Assembly: GCF_030506285.1 (NCBI RefSeq)
Contig: NZ_CP119422.1
Span: forward strand, 5,505,501 to 5,569,500
Direction: 5' to 3'
Origin: Catalinimonas niigatensis
Lineage (GTDB): Bacteria; Bacteroidota; Bacteroidia; Cytophagales; Cyclobacteriaceae
Length of the DNA stretch: 64,000 nt
The notes beneath the pieces were generated by a model, which saw nothing but the letters and a program-made list of their open reading frames with translations, did not search any database and was not told where the DNA came from. The position numbers and the translations under genes were made by a program. This document shows positions 54,032-63,160 of this stretch, one piece after another. Each line of letters begins with the position of its first letter. Within the stretch, counting starts at the first letter, position 1.

Positions 54032-55525
54032 CTAATTCTGTAAGGCTACTGTATTTTCTTCACCACTATCCCGTATCAGGTCGCGGTATACCTGATATCT
54101 TTTGAGAATGTCCGTTACATAGTTATAAGGTTCTTCACCACGGCAATACCCATATTTGACTACGGGGTCTGAATAATAATCTTTTTGAGATTTGAGCAGC
54201 ATATAGGCATCCACATTGTCAGTCCAGACATTCGGATCTTTCCCATATTTTTGAGCAAGCGCTCGGGCATCGCTCACATGACCGGGACCAGCATTATAAG
54301 TAGCTAGTACAAACTTGATGCGTTCCAGGGAGTCAGGTACATCTGCATAGAAAGCAGAAATTTTTGCTAAATATTTAACGCCTGCCTCAATAGAGGCTTC
54401 CGGCTGGTAGAGGTCAAAGTTGCCCAGTTCCTTAGCTGTAGCGGGCATCAGCTGCATCAGGCCTATAGCACCCGCCCAGGACTCAGTTTTAGGGTCAAAA
54501 TTTGACTCCTGATAGATTTGTGAAGCCAATAGTTTCCAATCCCAGCCCAAAATATTAGCGCCTTGCTGTATGGCTTCATCATATTCGGAGATTTTGCCCC
54601 CGGTCAAAGAGAAGTATTCACTGCTGATACGGGTACGAAAGCGTTTCTGGTTTTTGTAGTACTTGTTGTAAATGGCATAAAAGTCTGAGCCCTGCTTTTC
54701 CTGAGCCAGCCAGTTATTGACAGCTTCTCTTAAGTCAGGAGAAGTCTTGCGCACCATCCAGGCTTGTCTTTGGGGAAAGCTAATGGCAGTTTCTACATCC
54801 AGGTCCTGATGATAAGTCTGGTTAATTTTAGCAATATCTTCATCGGCTATGGTATAGTCTATTTCCCCTTCCACTACCTTTCTGATGATTTCGCTGGTTT
54901 CCAGATTTCCGTCCATAATTTCAATCAAGACATCCCCACCCATTTCCTGGGATAGGTTGATCAAACGGCGGTAATAAGAGGAATTTCTACGGACGTGCAC
55001 GGTTTTACCAATCAGATCCAGAGGGTCTCTGATCAGTTGATTGTCTATTTCGTGTAACTTCATATTACGCCAGTCCTGAGGCTTACGCTGTACCAGTACC
55101 TGTCGGGTTACCCCGTAGTAATTCGTAAAATCCACGTGTTTTTTGCGTGATTTGGTAATGCTAAGGTTGTGGGCTACAATATCACCCTCACCAGTGTTTA
55201 GCATCTCAATAAAGTTATCCAGGTTATACGCTATTTTGATCTCCAGTTCAAGGTTCAGATAAGTTGCCAGCCTCTCCAGAAGTTCATACTCATAACCCAT
55301 AGGCTGTCCACGATAAATAAAATAGCTGGTAGGACTGTAACTGCTGATTGCCACCAGCTTTCCCTTCTCTTTGATATCAGGCAGGTCTATGGCTACCGGC
55401 TCACTGTAAGTAACCTCTTCGGGTACATCATTTGCATCCATATCATCCGTATTGGATGGGGAATGACAGGATAGCATGACAGGAAATAGCAAAACACAGA
55501 GATACGATAAATCCTGAAGCCTCAT
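54032..55525 (-). CDS. MltF-type membrane-bound lytic transglycosylase
   Basis: A 497-residue lipoprotein (lipobox VMLSC, Cys20) with two domains. The first is a solute-binding type-3 (PBP-like) domain at about 50-290 (KGKLVAISSYSPTSYFIYRGQPMGYEYELLERLA by position). The second is an SLT transglycosylase domain at about 320-480, whose catalytic Glu340 is in SQIYQESNFDPKTES, followed by GAIGLMQLMPATAKELG and ATYNAGPGHVSDA. This is the MltF architecture, cleaving peptidoglycan strands at the membrane. Symbol mltF is likely but not assigned. Convergent sixA ends ten bases away. Confidence 0.9.
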   Translation of the reverse strand: MRLQDLSYLCVLLFPVMLSCHSPSNTDDMDANDVPEEVTYSEPVAIDLPDIKEKGKLVAISSYSPTSYFIYRGQPMGYEYELLERLATYLNLELEIKIAYNLDNFIEMLNTGEGDIVAHNLSITKSRKKHVDFTNYYGVTRQVLVQRKPQDWRNMKLHEIDNQLIRDPLDLIGKTVHVRRNSSYYRRLINLSQEMGGDVLIEIMDGNLETSEIIRKVVEGEIDYTIADEDIAKINQTYHQDLDVETAISFPQRQAWMVRKTSPDLREAVNNWLAQEKQGSDFYAIYNKYYKNQKRFRTRISSEYFSLTGGKISEYDEAIQQGANILGWDWKLLASQIYQESNFDPKTESWAGAIGLMQLMPATAKELGNFDLYQPEASIEAGVKYLAKISAFYADVPDSLERIKFVLATYNAGPGHVSDARALAQKYGKDPNVWTDNVDAYMLLKSQKDYYSDPVVKYGYCRGEEPYNYVTDILKRYQVYRDLIRDSGEENTVALQN

Positions 55526-55639
55526 ATATTCTAGTTTTAAAGTAACCCATGAATAAAAAGAGGAAGAGCGCTCTTTTATCAGACTTCATGAATGTAACTA
55601 AATATGGGCTTAAATGCTAATGTGTATGCCTGACGTTTA

Positions 55640-56593
55640 CTATGCTTGTACTACTGTAAAAATGTAAAAACTATAAATCCCCAGCAGTACAAACCCTTCA
55701 ATGCGGGATATTTTACGCTGAATGAACATCATCGGAAAGACAATAAGAGTAACACCCAGCATCCAAATCATATCCTCCCATATGATCAATTCGTTAACCA
55801 TGATAGGCTGGATGATGCTGGTGATGCCAAGTATAGAAAGAATATTGAAAATGTTGGAACCCATCAGGTTACCTATAGCGATGTCGGTCGCTTTTCTGAA
55901 GGCAGCCACACAGGCGGTCACCAACTCCGGGAGACTGGTGCCTAAAGCCAGCACTGTGACACCGATTACTCTTTCGCTAACGCCAAAGGAGAGGGCCAGT
56001 GCCTTGGCACCATCTACAAACCACTCTGACCCAAAAGCAAGTGCTAATGTGCCGATGATGATGAACAAAAGATCCAACCAAATATTTTTTGAAGGCTTTT
56101 CTGTTAAGTCTGCATCTTCCAGCATCGCTTCTCCCAATCTGGGATCTCTCCTGGATCGGATAACGATAAAACTGGTATAAGCAGCAAGGGCCAGAACAAA
56201 AACAGCTCCTTCTAAGAAGGAAATCAAATTATCCTGTACCAGAAGGAAAAGTAACAAAGAACTACCTATGGTCATGGGCCAGTCAATTTTCAAGCTGTCT
56301 TTATGGACAGCAACAGGAAATATGACCGCCGTACAACCCAATACCAGGGCCAGGTTACAAATATTAGAACCCACCACATTGCCCATAGCCAGATCCGGAC
56401 TACCCTGCAAAGCTGATTGGACACTGATAAATAATTCGGGGGCTGAAGTGCCAAAAGCAACAATAGTTAGCCCTACTACCAGAGGAGACAAACGCATTCT
56501 CAACGCAATACTAGAAGCACCTCTTACCAATAGTTCACCACCAGAAACAAGTACTATAAGGCCAATGGCCAACAAAAACAAGGAAAACAGCAT
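55640..56593 (-). CDS. Calcium/sodium antiporter, CaCA family
   Basis: A 317-residue, ten-helix membrane protein of the YrbG/CaxA type with two alpha repeats: MGNVVGSNICNLALVLG (about 71-87) and IGNLMGSNIFNILSILG (about 240-256). These carry the ion-binding Asn/Ser residues and are preceded by GTSAPELFISV and GTSLPELVTACVAA motifs with the key Glu residues. It exchanges Ca2+ for Na+ or H+. The cytoplasmic loop in the middle (about 145-175) is acidic. The upp gene lies upstream with ten bases between, so co-transcription is likely. Confidence 0.92.
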   Translation of the reverse strand: MLFSLFLLAIGLIVLVSGGELLVRGASSIALRMRLSPLVVGLTIVAFGTSAPELFISVQSALQGSPDLAMGNVVGSNICNLALVLGCTAVIFPVAVHKDSLKIDWPMTIGSSLLLFLLVQDNLISFLEGAVFVLALAAYTSFIVIRSRRDPRLGEAMLEDADLTEKPSKNIWLDLLFIIIGTLALAFGSEWFVDGAKALALSFGVSERVIGVTVLALGTSLPELVTACVAAFRKATDIAIGNLMGSNIFNILSILGITSIIQPIMVNELIIWEDMIWMLGVTLIVFPMMFIQRKISRIEGFVLLGIYSFYIFTVVQA

Positions 56594-56603
56594 TTAGAAT
56601 TGG

Positions 56604-57263
56604 TTAAATTTTGGAGCCAAAAGAAAGGTCACCGGCATCACCCAAGCCTGGAATGATATAAGCCATACTGTTAAGTTTTTGATCAATGGCACCTGTCCAG
56701 ATTGAAAACGGGAAGGACAAATTCTGGCGTAAGTAGTCAATACCTTCGGGACTGGCGATAGCTGAGACTATATGAAGATGGTTAGGTTGGATAGTATCTC
56801 CAAAATTCTTACACACTTCTGCAATTGTTCTACCACTGGCCAGCATGGGGTCTATTAATACCACATCTTTTTGATGTACATCAGGCATCGTAAAATAGCT
56901 CAGGGCAATATCAAAAGTATGGTCATCATGATGATCACGAAAAGCTCCCACAAAGCCGCTGTCAGCCTGATCAAAGTAATTCAGCACGCCTTGATGCAGC
57001 GGTAGCCCCGCCCTTAAGATAGTGATCAGAACAGGCTGCTCAATCAAAAGATTAACTTCAGCCGGTGCAAGTGGTGTTTGTATGATCTGCTCTTTGTAAT
57101 GTAAGGTCTTGGATAATTCATAAGCAAGCAATTCACCTATCCTTTCCAGATTTCTGCGAAACCGCAGGCGATCCTCCTGAAATCCGCTCTTCCTGAGTTC
57201 AGTTAAAAAGTGGTTAGCAAGGCTGTTTTGAGTATTTAATTGAAAGAGAAAAGTCTCCTGCAT
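56604..57263 (-). CDS. upp: Uracil phosphoribosyltransferase
   Basis: A 219-residue uracil phosphoribosyltransferase, converting uracil and PRPP to UMP in the salvage pathway. The PRPP-binding motif appears as VVLIDPMLASGRTI, with EPVLITILRAGLPLHQGVL upstream and HLHIVSAIASPEG, GAIDQKLNSMAYIIPGLGDAGD (by position) at the C-terminus. The latter matches the family's uracil-binding end. The N-terminus begins MQETFLFQLNTQNS, and the start at 57263 gives standard length. It precedes the antiporter gene by ten bases. Confidence 0.92.
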   Translation of the reverse strand: MQETFLFQLNTQNSLANHFLTELRKSGFQEDRLRFRRNLERIGELLAYELSKTLHYKEQIIQTPLAPAEVNLLIEQPVLITILRAGLPLHQGVLNYFDQADSGFVGAFRDHHDDHTFDIALSYFTMPDVHQKDVVLIDPMLASGRTIAEVCKNFGDTIQPNHLHIVSAIASPEGIDYLRQNLSFPFSIWTGAIDQKLNSMAYIIPGLGDAGDLSFGSKI

Positions 57264-57556
57264 AATTCATGGCTTTAGGCAAGGGGCAAATATAGCGTTT
57301 TTTAGAAAAGCTTTAAAATCTATCCCTCGTTGCATTTGTACTATTTTGCGCCCCTTCAAAGCTTTTATATACTGCAAAACTATTGGAATTCATTCAAAAG
57401 TTTTGCAAATAGTGGCAATTAAGAAAGCAGTTGTTTTTATGAGAATAGCTTACTTTTTTGCAGTATATCTTACAAAATAATCAGTACAATTCCCGTTATG
57501 ATTGAATCAGTGTAAAATTATGCTGACTTTTGGGTATGTAAATGACCAAGTATTGA

Positions 57557-59551
57557 ATGAGCTATATACAATTTGACAAGAAACAATTAGTAAACCTGGC
57601 TTACTCCCTGAGTAAGGAGGTAGTGCGTTCTAATAAATCAGGTGCATACGCATCTACTACCATTAGTGGATGCAATACCCGCAGATATCATGGTTTACTG
57701 GTAGCACCTCAACAGAAGAAAACAGGGGTACACGTGATCATTTCCACCTTGGATGAAACGGTAGTTAGTGGCAATGCCAGCTTTGACCTGGGCGTTCATA
57801 AATATCCTGATGTTTACAGTCCCAAAGGGTATAAGTACCTTCGTGATTTTGTAACAGAGCCAATTCCGAAGTCTACTTTTCGCTTGGGAGATGTAGTACT
57901 TACCAAAGAGAAACTTCTGGTGGAGCATGAGAACCGCACCCTGGTACGCTATGTGTTGGAAGAGGCCAAAGAACCTATAAAATTGCGCCTAAGGCCATTC
58001 CTGGCTTTTCGGAATGTACATAAACTGGCGAAAGCAAGTGATAAGATCAACCAGGCTTATGAACCCATCAGTCAGGGCATTAAAATGTGCCTCTATGATG
58101 GATATGATGATCTTTTTATGCAGCTCTCTAAAGAGCCTGAGTTTGTATCCAAGCCCGATTGGTATTATTCAGTAGAATATATCGAGGATATGGAAATGGG
58201 CATGGATTATCAGGAAGACCTGTTTGTAGCTGGCTATTTTGAGGTCAGCATGCAGAAAGGAGAAACGGTCATATTTACTGCCGGGCCGGATGAGGTAAAG
58301 ACAGCCAATCTTTTAAGGATGTTCAATACCCAGACCCGCAAACGTACCGCAAGAAATTCTTTTGAAAACTGCCTGAAAGTAGCGGCTGCTCAGTTTATTC
58401 TGACGACCAAAGGCCAAGGGAAATCCCGAAAGAATGACCGTACTGACGTGATTGCCAGCTATCAGCTTTATCGCCGCGGGGGTAGAGATGCCTTTATTTC
58501 TATTCCGGGGCTTACTCTATCTGATGTAGACGAGAAATCCTTCAGGTTATTACTGGATACTATGCTCAAAGACCGTAAAGGGCCTTTTTTCCCTTTTTGG
58601 GAGGATACTGATTCAGAAGCTACCTATGAGGCAATGGATTCGCCCTTATGGTTTTTCTGGGCGTTACAGCAGTATGTGAAACGTACCGGAGATCGTGCCT
58701 CAGTATGGAAAGCCTATGGCAAAGACATGCGGGAAATCCTGGAAGCTTACCGCGATGGTACGGACTTTAATATCAAAATGCAGCCCAATAACCTGATCAG
58801 CGGTGGAGTAAAAGGAAAAGCCCTGACCTGGATGAACGCTTTTGCTGATGGGAAACCGGTTACCCCTCGTATAGGCATGCCGGTAGAGATCAATGCTTTG
58901 TGGTACAATGCAGTTGCTTTTACCTTGGAGATTGCAGGTCCGCGTTCTACCGAAGGGAAAAAAGTAATCGCTGAATGGACGGGAATGCCTGAGAAAATCC
59001 AGGAATCTTTTATCAATACCTTCTGGGATGAGAAGAAGGGCTATCTGGCAGACGTAGTAAATGGAAAAGAGAAAGACTGGTCGGTACGTCCCAACCAGGT
59101 GCTGGCGCTTTCCTTACCTTACTCTCCCCTGACAGATGAGATGAAAGCCGCTGTGCTGACGAAGATACAGGCAGAACTCCTGACCCCGAGAGGGCTACGC
59201 AGTCTTTCTCCTGATGACAGCCGATATCAGGGTAAGTTTTTCGGAAACCTTGAGCAACGTAACAAGGCGTACCATCAGGGAGTGGTCTGGCCCTGGCTTG
59301 CCGGACATTATGTGGAAGCACTGATCCAACTCAATGGTAGAAAGGCACTCGCTGAGGCTTATGCATTGTATCAGGGTTTTGAAGAAGTGATGAGAGAGCA
59401 TGGTCTTAGTACCATATCAGAGATTTATGAAGGGGATGCGCCCCACAACGCGCGTGGAGCGGTATCTCAGGCATGGAATGTAGCAGAACTGATTCGTATG
59501 AATAAGAATATCAAAGAATTTGATGAAGTCACCCAGCCACTGACGATCTAA
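57557..59551 (+). CDS. Glycogen debranching enzyme (amylo-alpha-1,6-glucosidase type)
   Basis: A 664-residue archaeal-type debranching enzyme with an N-terminal GDE domain (about 1-260; YAYASTTISGCNTRRYHGLLVAP-like segment near 31-53) and a C-terminal (alpha/alpha)6 catalytic domain (about 290-650; FISIPGLTLSDVD, PFFPFWEDTDSEATYEAMDSPLWFFWALQQY by position, VRPNQVLALSLPYSPL, YHQGVVWPWLAGHYVEAL). It hydrolyses branch points of glycogen. Upstream is 293 bp that lack a gene (57264-57556) and divergent upp. A terminator follows; glucan phosphorylase lies 270 bp further on the same strand. Confidence 0.88.
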   Translation: MSYIQFDKKQLVNLAYSLSKEVVRSNKSGAYASTTISGCNTRRYHGLLVAPQQKKTGVHVIISTLDETVVSGNASFDLGVHKYPDVYSPKGYKYLRDFVTEPIPKSTFRLGDVVLTKEKLLVEHENRTLVRYVLEEAKEPIKLRLRPFLAFRNVHKLAKASDKINQAYEPISQGIKMCLYDGYDDLFMQLSKEPEFVSKPDWYYSVEYIEDMEMGMDYQEDLFVAGYFEVSMQKGETVIFTAGPDEVKTANLLRMFNTQTRKRTARNSFENCLKVAAAQFILTTKGQGKSRKNDRTDVIASYQLYRRGGRDAFISIPGLTLSDVDEKSFRLLLDTMLKDRKGPFFPFWEDTDSEATYEAMDSPLWFFWALQQYVKRTGDRASVWKAYGKDMREILEAYRDGTDFNIKMQPNNLISGGVKGKALTWMNAFADGKPVTPRIGMPVEINALWYNAVAFTLEIAGPRSTEGKKVIAEWTGMPEKIQESFINTFWDEKKGYLADVVNGKEKDWSVRPNQVLALSLPYSPLTDEMKAAVLTKIQAELLTPRGLRSLSPDDSRYQGKFFGNLEQRNKAYHQGVVWPWLAGHYVEALIQLNGRKALAEAYALYQGFEEVMREHGLSTISEIYEGDAPHNARGAVSQAWNVAELIRMNKNIKEFDEVTQPLTI

Positions 59552-59564
59552 AAACCATATTTAT

Positions 59565-59590
59565 AACCCGCCCACACGGCGGGTTTCCTT
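59565..59590 (+). terminator. Intrinsic terminator after the debranching gene
   Basis: AACCCGCC (59565-59572), loop CACAC, GGCGGGTT (59578-59585), then TCCTTTTTAT. A perfect 8-bp GC-rich stem 13 bases past the stop codon. The U run is interrupted by two C, so some read-through into the phosphorylase gene is possible. Confidence 0.7.
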
Positions 59591-59822
59591 TTTATACGAC
59601 CAACATAGCTTGTATTTTTTTGTTACAATTAACCTGAATAATGATGCATTTCAGTAGTACCAATACTTGAATTGAGCCTCAAACAAATTTCTAAATTACC
59701 TTAACCCTAAACAATTTACTTGCTCCTTCTTTTAATCTATTGAGTATGTCATAAATGACTAGTAATATCCCGTATAATTTCAATACTATAACCGTAGTAA
59801 TAAACAACCAAACTGACAGATC

Positions 59823-62405
59823 ATGATAGAGAATAATCCCCCGCAATGGAAGCGACTTTATATTCAATCCAAAGTTCCTACAGAACTGGAAAGACTGGAA
59901 AAGCTTGCCAATAACTTATGGTGGTCGTGGAACAATGATGCCATAGACCTATTTGCCTCTATTGATCAAAAGAAGTGGAATGAAGTGAACCATAACCCGA
60001 TTGCCTTACTGGATATTCTGGATTATGAGGAGTATCAGAATCTCCTGTCCAATGCTTCATTTATGAAAAAGCTGGATGCTATCTCCGATAGTTTTGAGCA
60101 GTACATGCAGGCTACTCCCAAAAAACACCCTGCCATTGCTTATTTTTGCATGGAATACGGTTTACACGCCTCTTTTAAGCTGTATTCCGGAGGATTAGGA
60201 GTACTCGCTGGTGATTTTTTGAAAGAAGCCAGTGACGAAAACGTCAATATGGTAGCAGTAGGGTTGCTCTATCGTTATGGCTATTTCAATCAGAAGCTTT
60301 CTATTCATGGAGAACAGGTTGCCCATTATGATCCCCAAAGGTTTACTTATCTGCCCATAGAGCCGGTTCGGGACGAACGGGGAGATTGGGAAAAAGTGCA
60401 GGTTCAATTGCCGGGAAGAGTGCTTTCGGCCAAAGTATGGAAAGCCAATGTAGGTCGGATAGCCCTGTATCTGCTGGATACCGACATAGAAGAAAACAAT
60501 GATGAAGATAAGTTTATCACCCATCAACTATACGGTGGAAATCAGGAAAATCGCTTCAGACAGGAAATTTTGTTGGGGATAGGAGGGATCAGGTTGCTAC
60601 AGAATCTGGGGTTCCACCCGGAAGTTTTTCATCTCAATGAAGGACATGCTGCTTTTATTGGTCTGGAAAGACTGCGCAGGTATGTGCAGGAAGGCTTAAC
60701 CATCAGTCAGGCTACTGAAGTGATACGCTCATCTTCCCTCTTTACTACGCATACGCCAGTGCCTGCCGGGCATGATGGCTTTCCTGAAGGTATGATGTGG
60801 CACTACTTCAATGAGTTTGCCAATGCTATGAGCCTGTCCTGGGAAAAATTCATCGCTCTAGGAAGAATAGATCCCAATAATAAAGAAGAGATTTTTTCCA
60901 TGAGCCATCTGGCTTCTAAGCTTTCACAGGAAGTGAATGGAGTGAGCAGAATTCATGGAGAGGTGTCGCGGCATATGTTTCAGCCACTTTATGCAGGATT
61001 TGAGCCTGATGAATTACATATAGATTATGTAACCAATAGTGTACACTACTATACCTGGACTGCCAAGGCATGGCAGGATTTGTACGCCAAAACTTTTGGT
61101 AAAGGCTTGCAAAAGAACCAGGCCGATGTTAAGGTATGGGAAAAAATAAAGCAGGTACCGGATCAGGAAATCATCCGTATCAAAAAATACCAGAAAGCGA
61201 TCCTGATCAAGATGGTCAAGCAACGGCTGGAGAATAATATGCGTGCCCGCTATGAAAGCCCCAAGAAGATTGTAGCCACCATGAATGCCTTCAATGAGAA
61301 TACGCTTATTCTTGGTTTTGCCCGACGTTTTGCTACCTATAAGCGTGCTACTCTGCTTTTTCGTAATCCTGAGCGACTGGCTAAAATTGTGAATAATCCT
61401 AAGTGTCCGGTACAATTTATTTTTGCCGGAAAAGCACATCCCGCAGATAAAGGAGGGCAGGAACTGATTCGCCAGATTTTTGAACTGTCAGGCCGTCCTG
61501 AATTTCTTGGTAAAATTATTTTTCTGGAGGACTATGACATGGATATCGCCCGCGTACTGGTACAGGGGGTAGATGTCTGGCTGAATACGCCTACCCGTCC
61601 GCTGGAAGCTTCGGGCACCAGTGGAATGAAAGCTACCATGAATGGCGTGCTTAACTTTAGTGTACTGGACGGTTGGTGGGCAGAGGGCTATCGTCCGGAT
61701 GCCGGTTGGGCTCTGCCCGAACAGCGTACTTATGATAACCAGGACATACAGAATGAACTGGACGCAGAAACCATGTATAGTACCCTGGAGCATGAGATCA
61801 TTCCCGACTACTATAATCAGAATGAAGAAGGTGTTTCTCATCGCTGGGTAGAGCGTGTGAAAAACGCGATTGCTTACATCGCACCGCAGTTTACCATGAA
61901 ACGTATGATGGACGATTACCATCAAAAGTTTTATCTGAAACTGGCAGAAAGGCATAAGATGATGGTTAAAGACGACTATAAAGCGACTAAAGAACTTGCC
62001 GCCTGGAAAGCCAAGATTAAGGGAAATTGGAAAGAGATCAATGTAGTGGAAAGAGACATTTATAATTTTGCCAATGCTCCATTGCCCCTGGGGGAAGATA
62101 TTAAGGCAAGCATTGTGCTGGACCTTGGCGAACTGTCTTCTGAAGATATTTCAGTAGAGTTGCTGATAGCCAGAAGACAAGACAATCAGGTGAAGATCAT
62201 TAGTAAGTATGAAATGAAAAGGCAAAAAATAAAAGAAGCTGCCATAGCAGGAGGAGAAGGCAATAGCAGAAATGGACAATTGGTAAAATATATTTGCGAT
62301 AAGAAAGTAACCTTTTCCGGAGTCTATGAATATGGCTTCAGAGTGTATCCTTCCCATAAACTCCTGGCCCACCGGCAGGACTTTAGCCTGATCAGCTGGA
62401 TATAA
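59823..62405 (+). CDS. glgP: Alpha-glucan phosphorylase (GT35)
   Basis: An 860-residue alpha-glucan phosphorylase of the shorter, archaeal/bacterial type. The DUF3417 N-terminal domain (about 20-130; LANNLWWSWNNDAIDLF) is followed by the GT35 catalytic part. PLP attaches to Lys603 in TSGMKATMNG. Other signatures are MEYGLHASFKLYSGGLGVLAGD, HLNEGHAAF, LFTTHTPVPAGHDGFP and FIFAGKAHPAD. It releases glucose-1-phosphate from glycogen. The debranching enzyme upstream completes the degradation. Symbol is given by function; the exact orthologue group (glgP vs malP) is not certain. Confidence 0.9.
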   Translation: MIENNPPQWKRLYIQSKVPTELERLEKLANNLWWSWNNDAIDLFASIDQKKWNEVNHNPIALLDILDYEEYQNLLSNASFMKKLDAISDSFEQYMQATPKKHPAIAYFCMEYGLHASFKLYSGGLGVLAGDFLKEASDENVNMVAVGLLYRYGYFNQKLSIHGEQVAHYDPQRFTYLPIEPVRDERGDWEKVQVQLPGRVLSAKVWKANVGRIALYLLDTDIEENNDEDKFITHQLYGGNQENRFRQEILLGIGGIRLLQNLGFHPEVFHLNEGHAAFIGLERLRRYVQEGLTISQATEVIRSSSLFTTHTPVPAGHDGFPEGMMWHYFNEFANAMSLSWEKFIALGRIDPNNKEEIFSMSHLASKLSQEVNGVSRIHGEVSRHMFQPLYAGFEPDELHIDYVTNSVHYYTWTAKAWQDLYAKTFGKGLQKNQADVKVWEKIKQVPDQEIIRIKKYQKAILIKMVKQRLENNMRARYESPKKIVATMNAFNENTLILGFARRFATYKRATLLFRNPERLAKIVNNPKCPVQFIFAGKAHPADKGGQELIRQIFELSGRPEFLGKIIFLEDYDMDIARVLVQGVDVWLNTPTRPLEASGTSGMKATMNGVLNFSVLDGWWAEGYRPDAGWALPEQRTYDNQDIQNELDAETMYSTLEHEIIPDYYNQNEEGVSHRWVERVKNAIAYIAPQFTMKRMMDDYHQKFYLKLAERHKMMVKDDYKATKELAAWKAKIKGNWKEINVVERDIYNFANAPLPLGEDIKASIVLDLGELSSEDISVELLIARRQDNQVKIISKYEMKRQKIKEAAIAGGEGNSRNGQLVKYICDKKVTFSGVYEYGFRVYPSHKLLAHRQDFSLISWI

Positions 62406-62411
62406 AGTAAA

Positions 62412-62440
62412 AAGCCTCAAGAGCAATCTTGAGGCTTCTT
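62412..62440. terminator. Bidirectional terminator after glgP
   Basis: AAGCCTCAAGA (62412-62422), loop GCAA, TCTTGAGGCTT (62427-62437), then CTTTG; preceded by a run of A. It suits both the plus-strand phosphorylase and the convergent outer-membrane protein gene that ends at 62462. Confidence 0.8.
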
Positions 62441-62461
62441 TGTATCAAAGCTTAGTTATGT

Positions 62462-63055
62462 TTAAAGTTCAAACGTAACTCCCACAGTAAATACACTCAA
62501 TGGTCCGTATCCGAGTTCTCCGAAGATTCCTATATTTTCTTTTGGCATATATCTGATACCGGGTACGGTACCAAAACTTAAATCTACATCAGAATCATTG
62601 AAATCTGAGTTTCCAACATCATAACGATTATTTCTGATTCTTACACCAGTATATACAGCAACATACAGATCTACCTTTTCGGGATTCCAGCTGGCATCAA
62701 ATACTTCGGCGATAAAGGGAATGACATGAAGAGAACCTTTAGCCCCAATAGCAAGGGAGGTTACTGAAGAATTACTGTACCCAAAATAATCATAGTTGTA
62801 ATTGGCAAATCCAACATAAGGTCCTACGCTAATGTAGCGATGGAATCCGAATTCATAAGAACCAAGAAGTGAAACGCCAAATCCTAAAGACCCGTAGCCC
62901 CATCCTCCAGTAGCACCAAGCCCTAAACCCAAGTTTAAAATGTTGTCTCCTTGATTATACGTGAAATCACCAGTCTCCACACGTACAGTATTTTGAGCAA
63001 ATAGAGGGGTACTCAATATTGTACAAAGAAATGTTAAAATAATGAGGTTTTTCAT
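62462..63055 (-). CDS. Outer-membrane beta-barrel protein
   Basis: A 197-residue exported protein: signal peptide at about 1-20 (cleavage after LFAQ). About eight amphipathic strands, rich in Gly, Tyr and Phe, follow (GLGLGATGGWGYGSLGFGVSLLGSYEFGFHRYISVGPYVGFANYNYD, by position about 42-90). It ends in TVGVTFEL, a barrel-type terminal strand. It resembles small eight-stranded OmpX/OmpW-like porin folds of Bacteroidota. The role is unknown. It is preceded on the minus strand by the surface-protein gene at the window edge, with a gap of about 100 bases. Confidence 0.75.
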   Translation of the reverse strand: MKNLIILTFLCTILSTPLFAQNTVRVETGDFTYNQGDNILNLGLGLGATGGWGYGSLGFGVSLLGSYEFGFHRYISVGPYVGFANYNYDYFGYSNSSVTSLAIGAKGSLHVIPFIAEVFDASWNPEKVDLYVAVYTGVRIRNNRYDVGNSDFNDSDVDLSFGTVPGIRYMPKENIGIFGELGYGPLSVFTVGVTFEL

Positions 63056-63160
63056 AGTTATGTTTTGGTTAATTTGTCGGCCGAAAGTTAAGGATTTTCT
63101 TATGAAATATCATCATTTAAGCACATAGCAGTAAATTTTTGCTGCTATGTGCTGAGATAT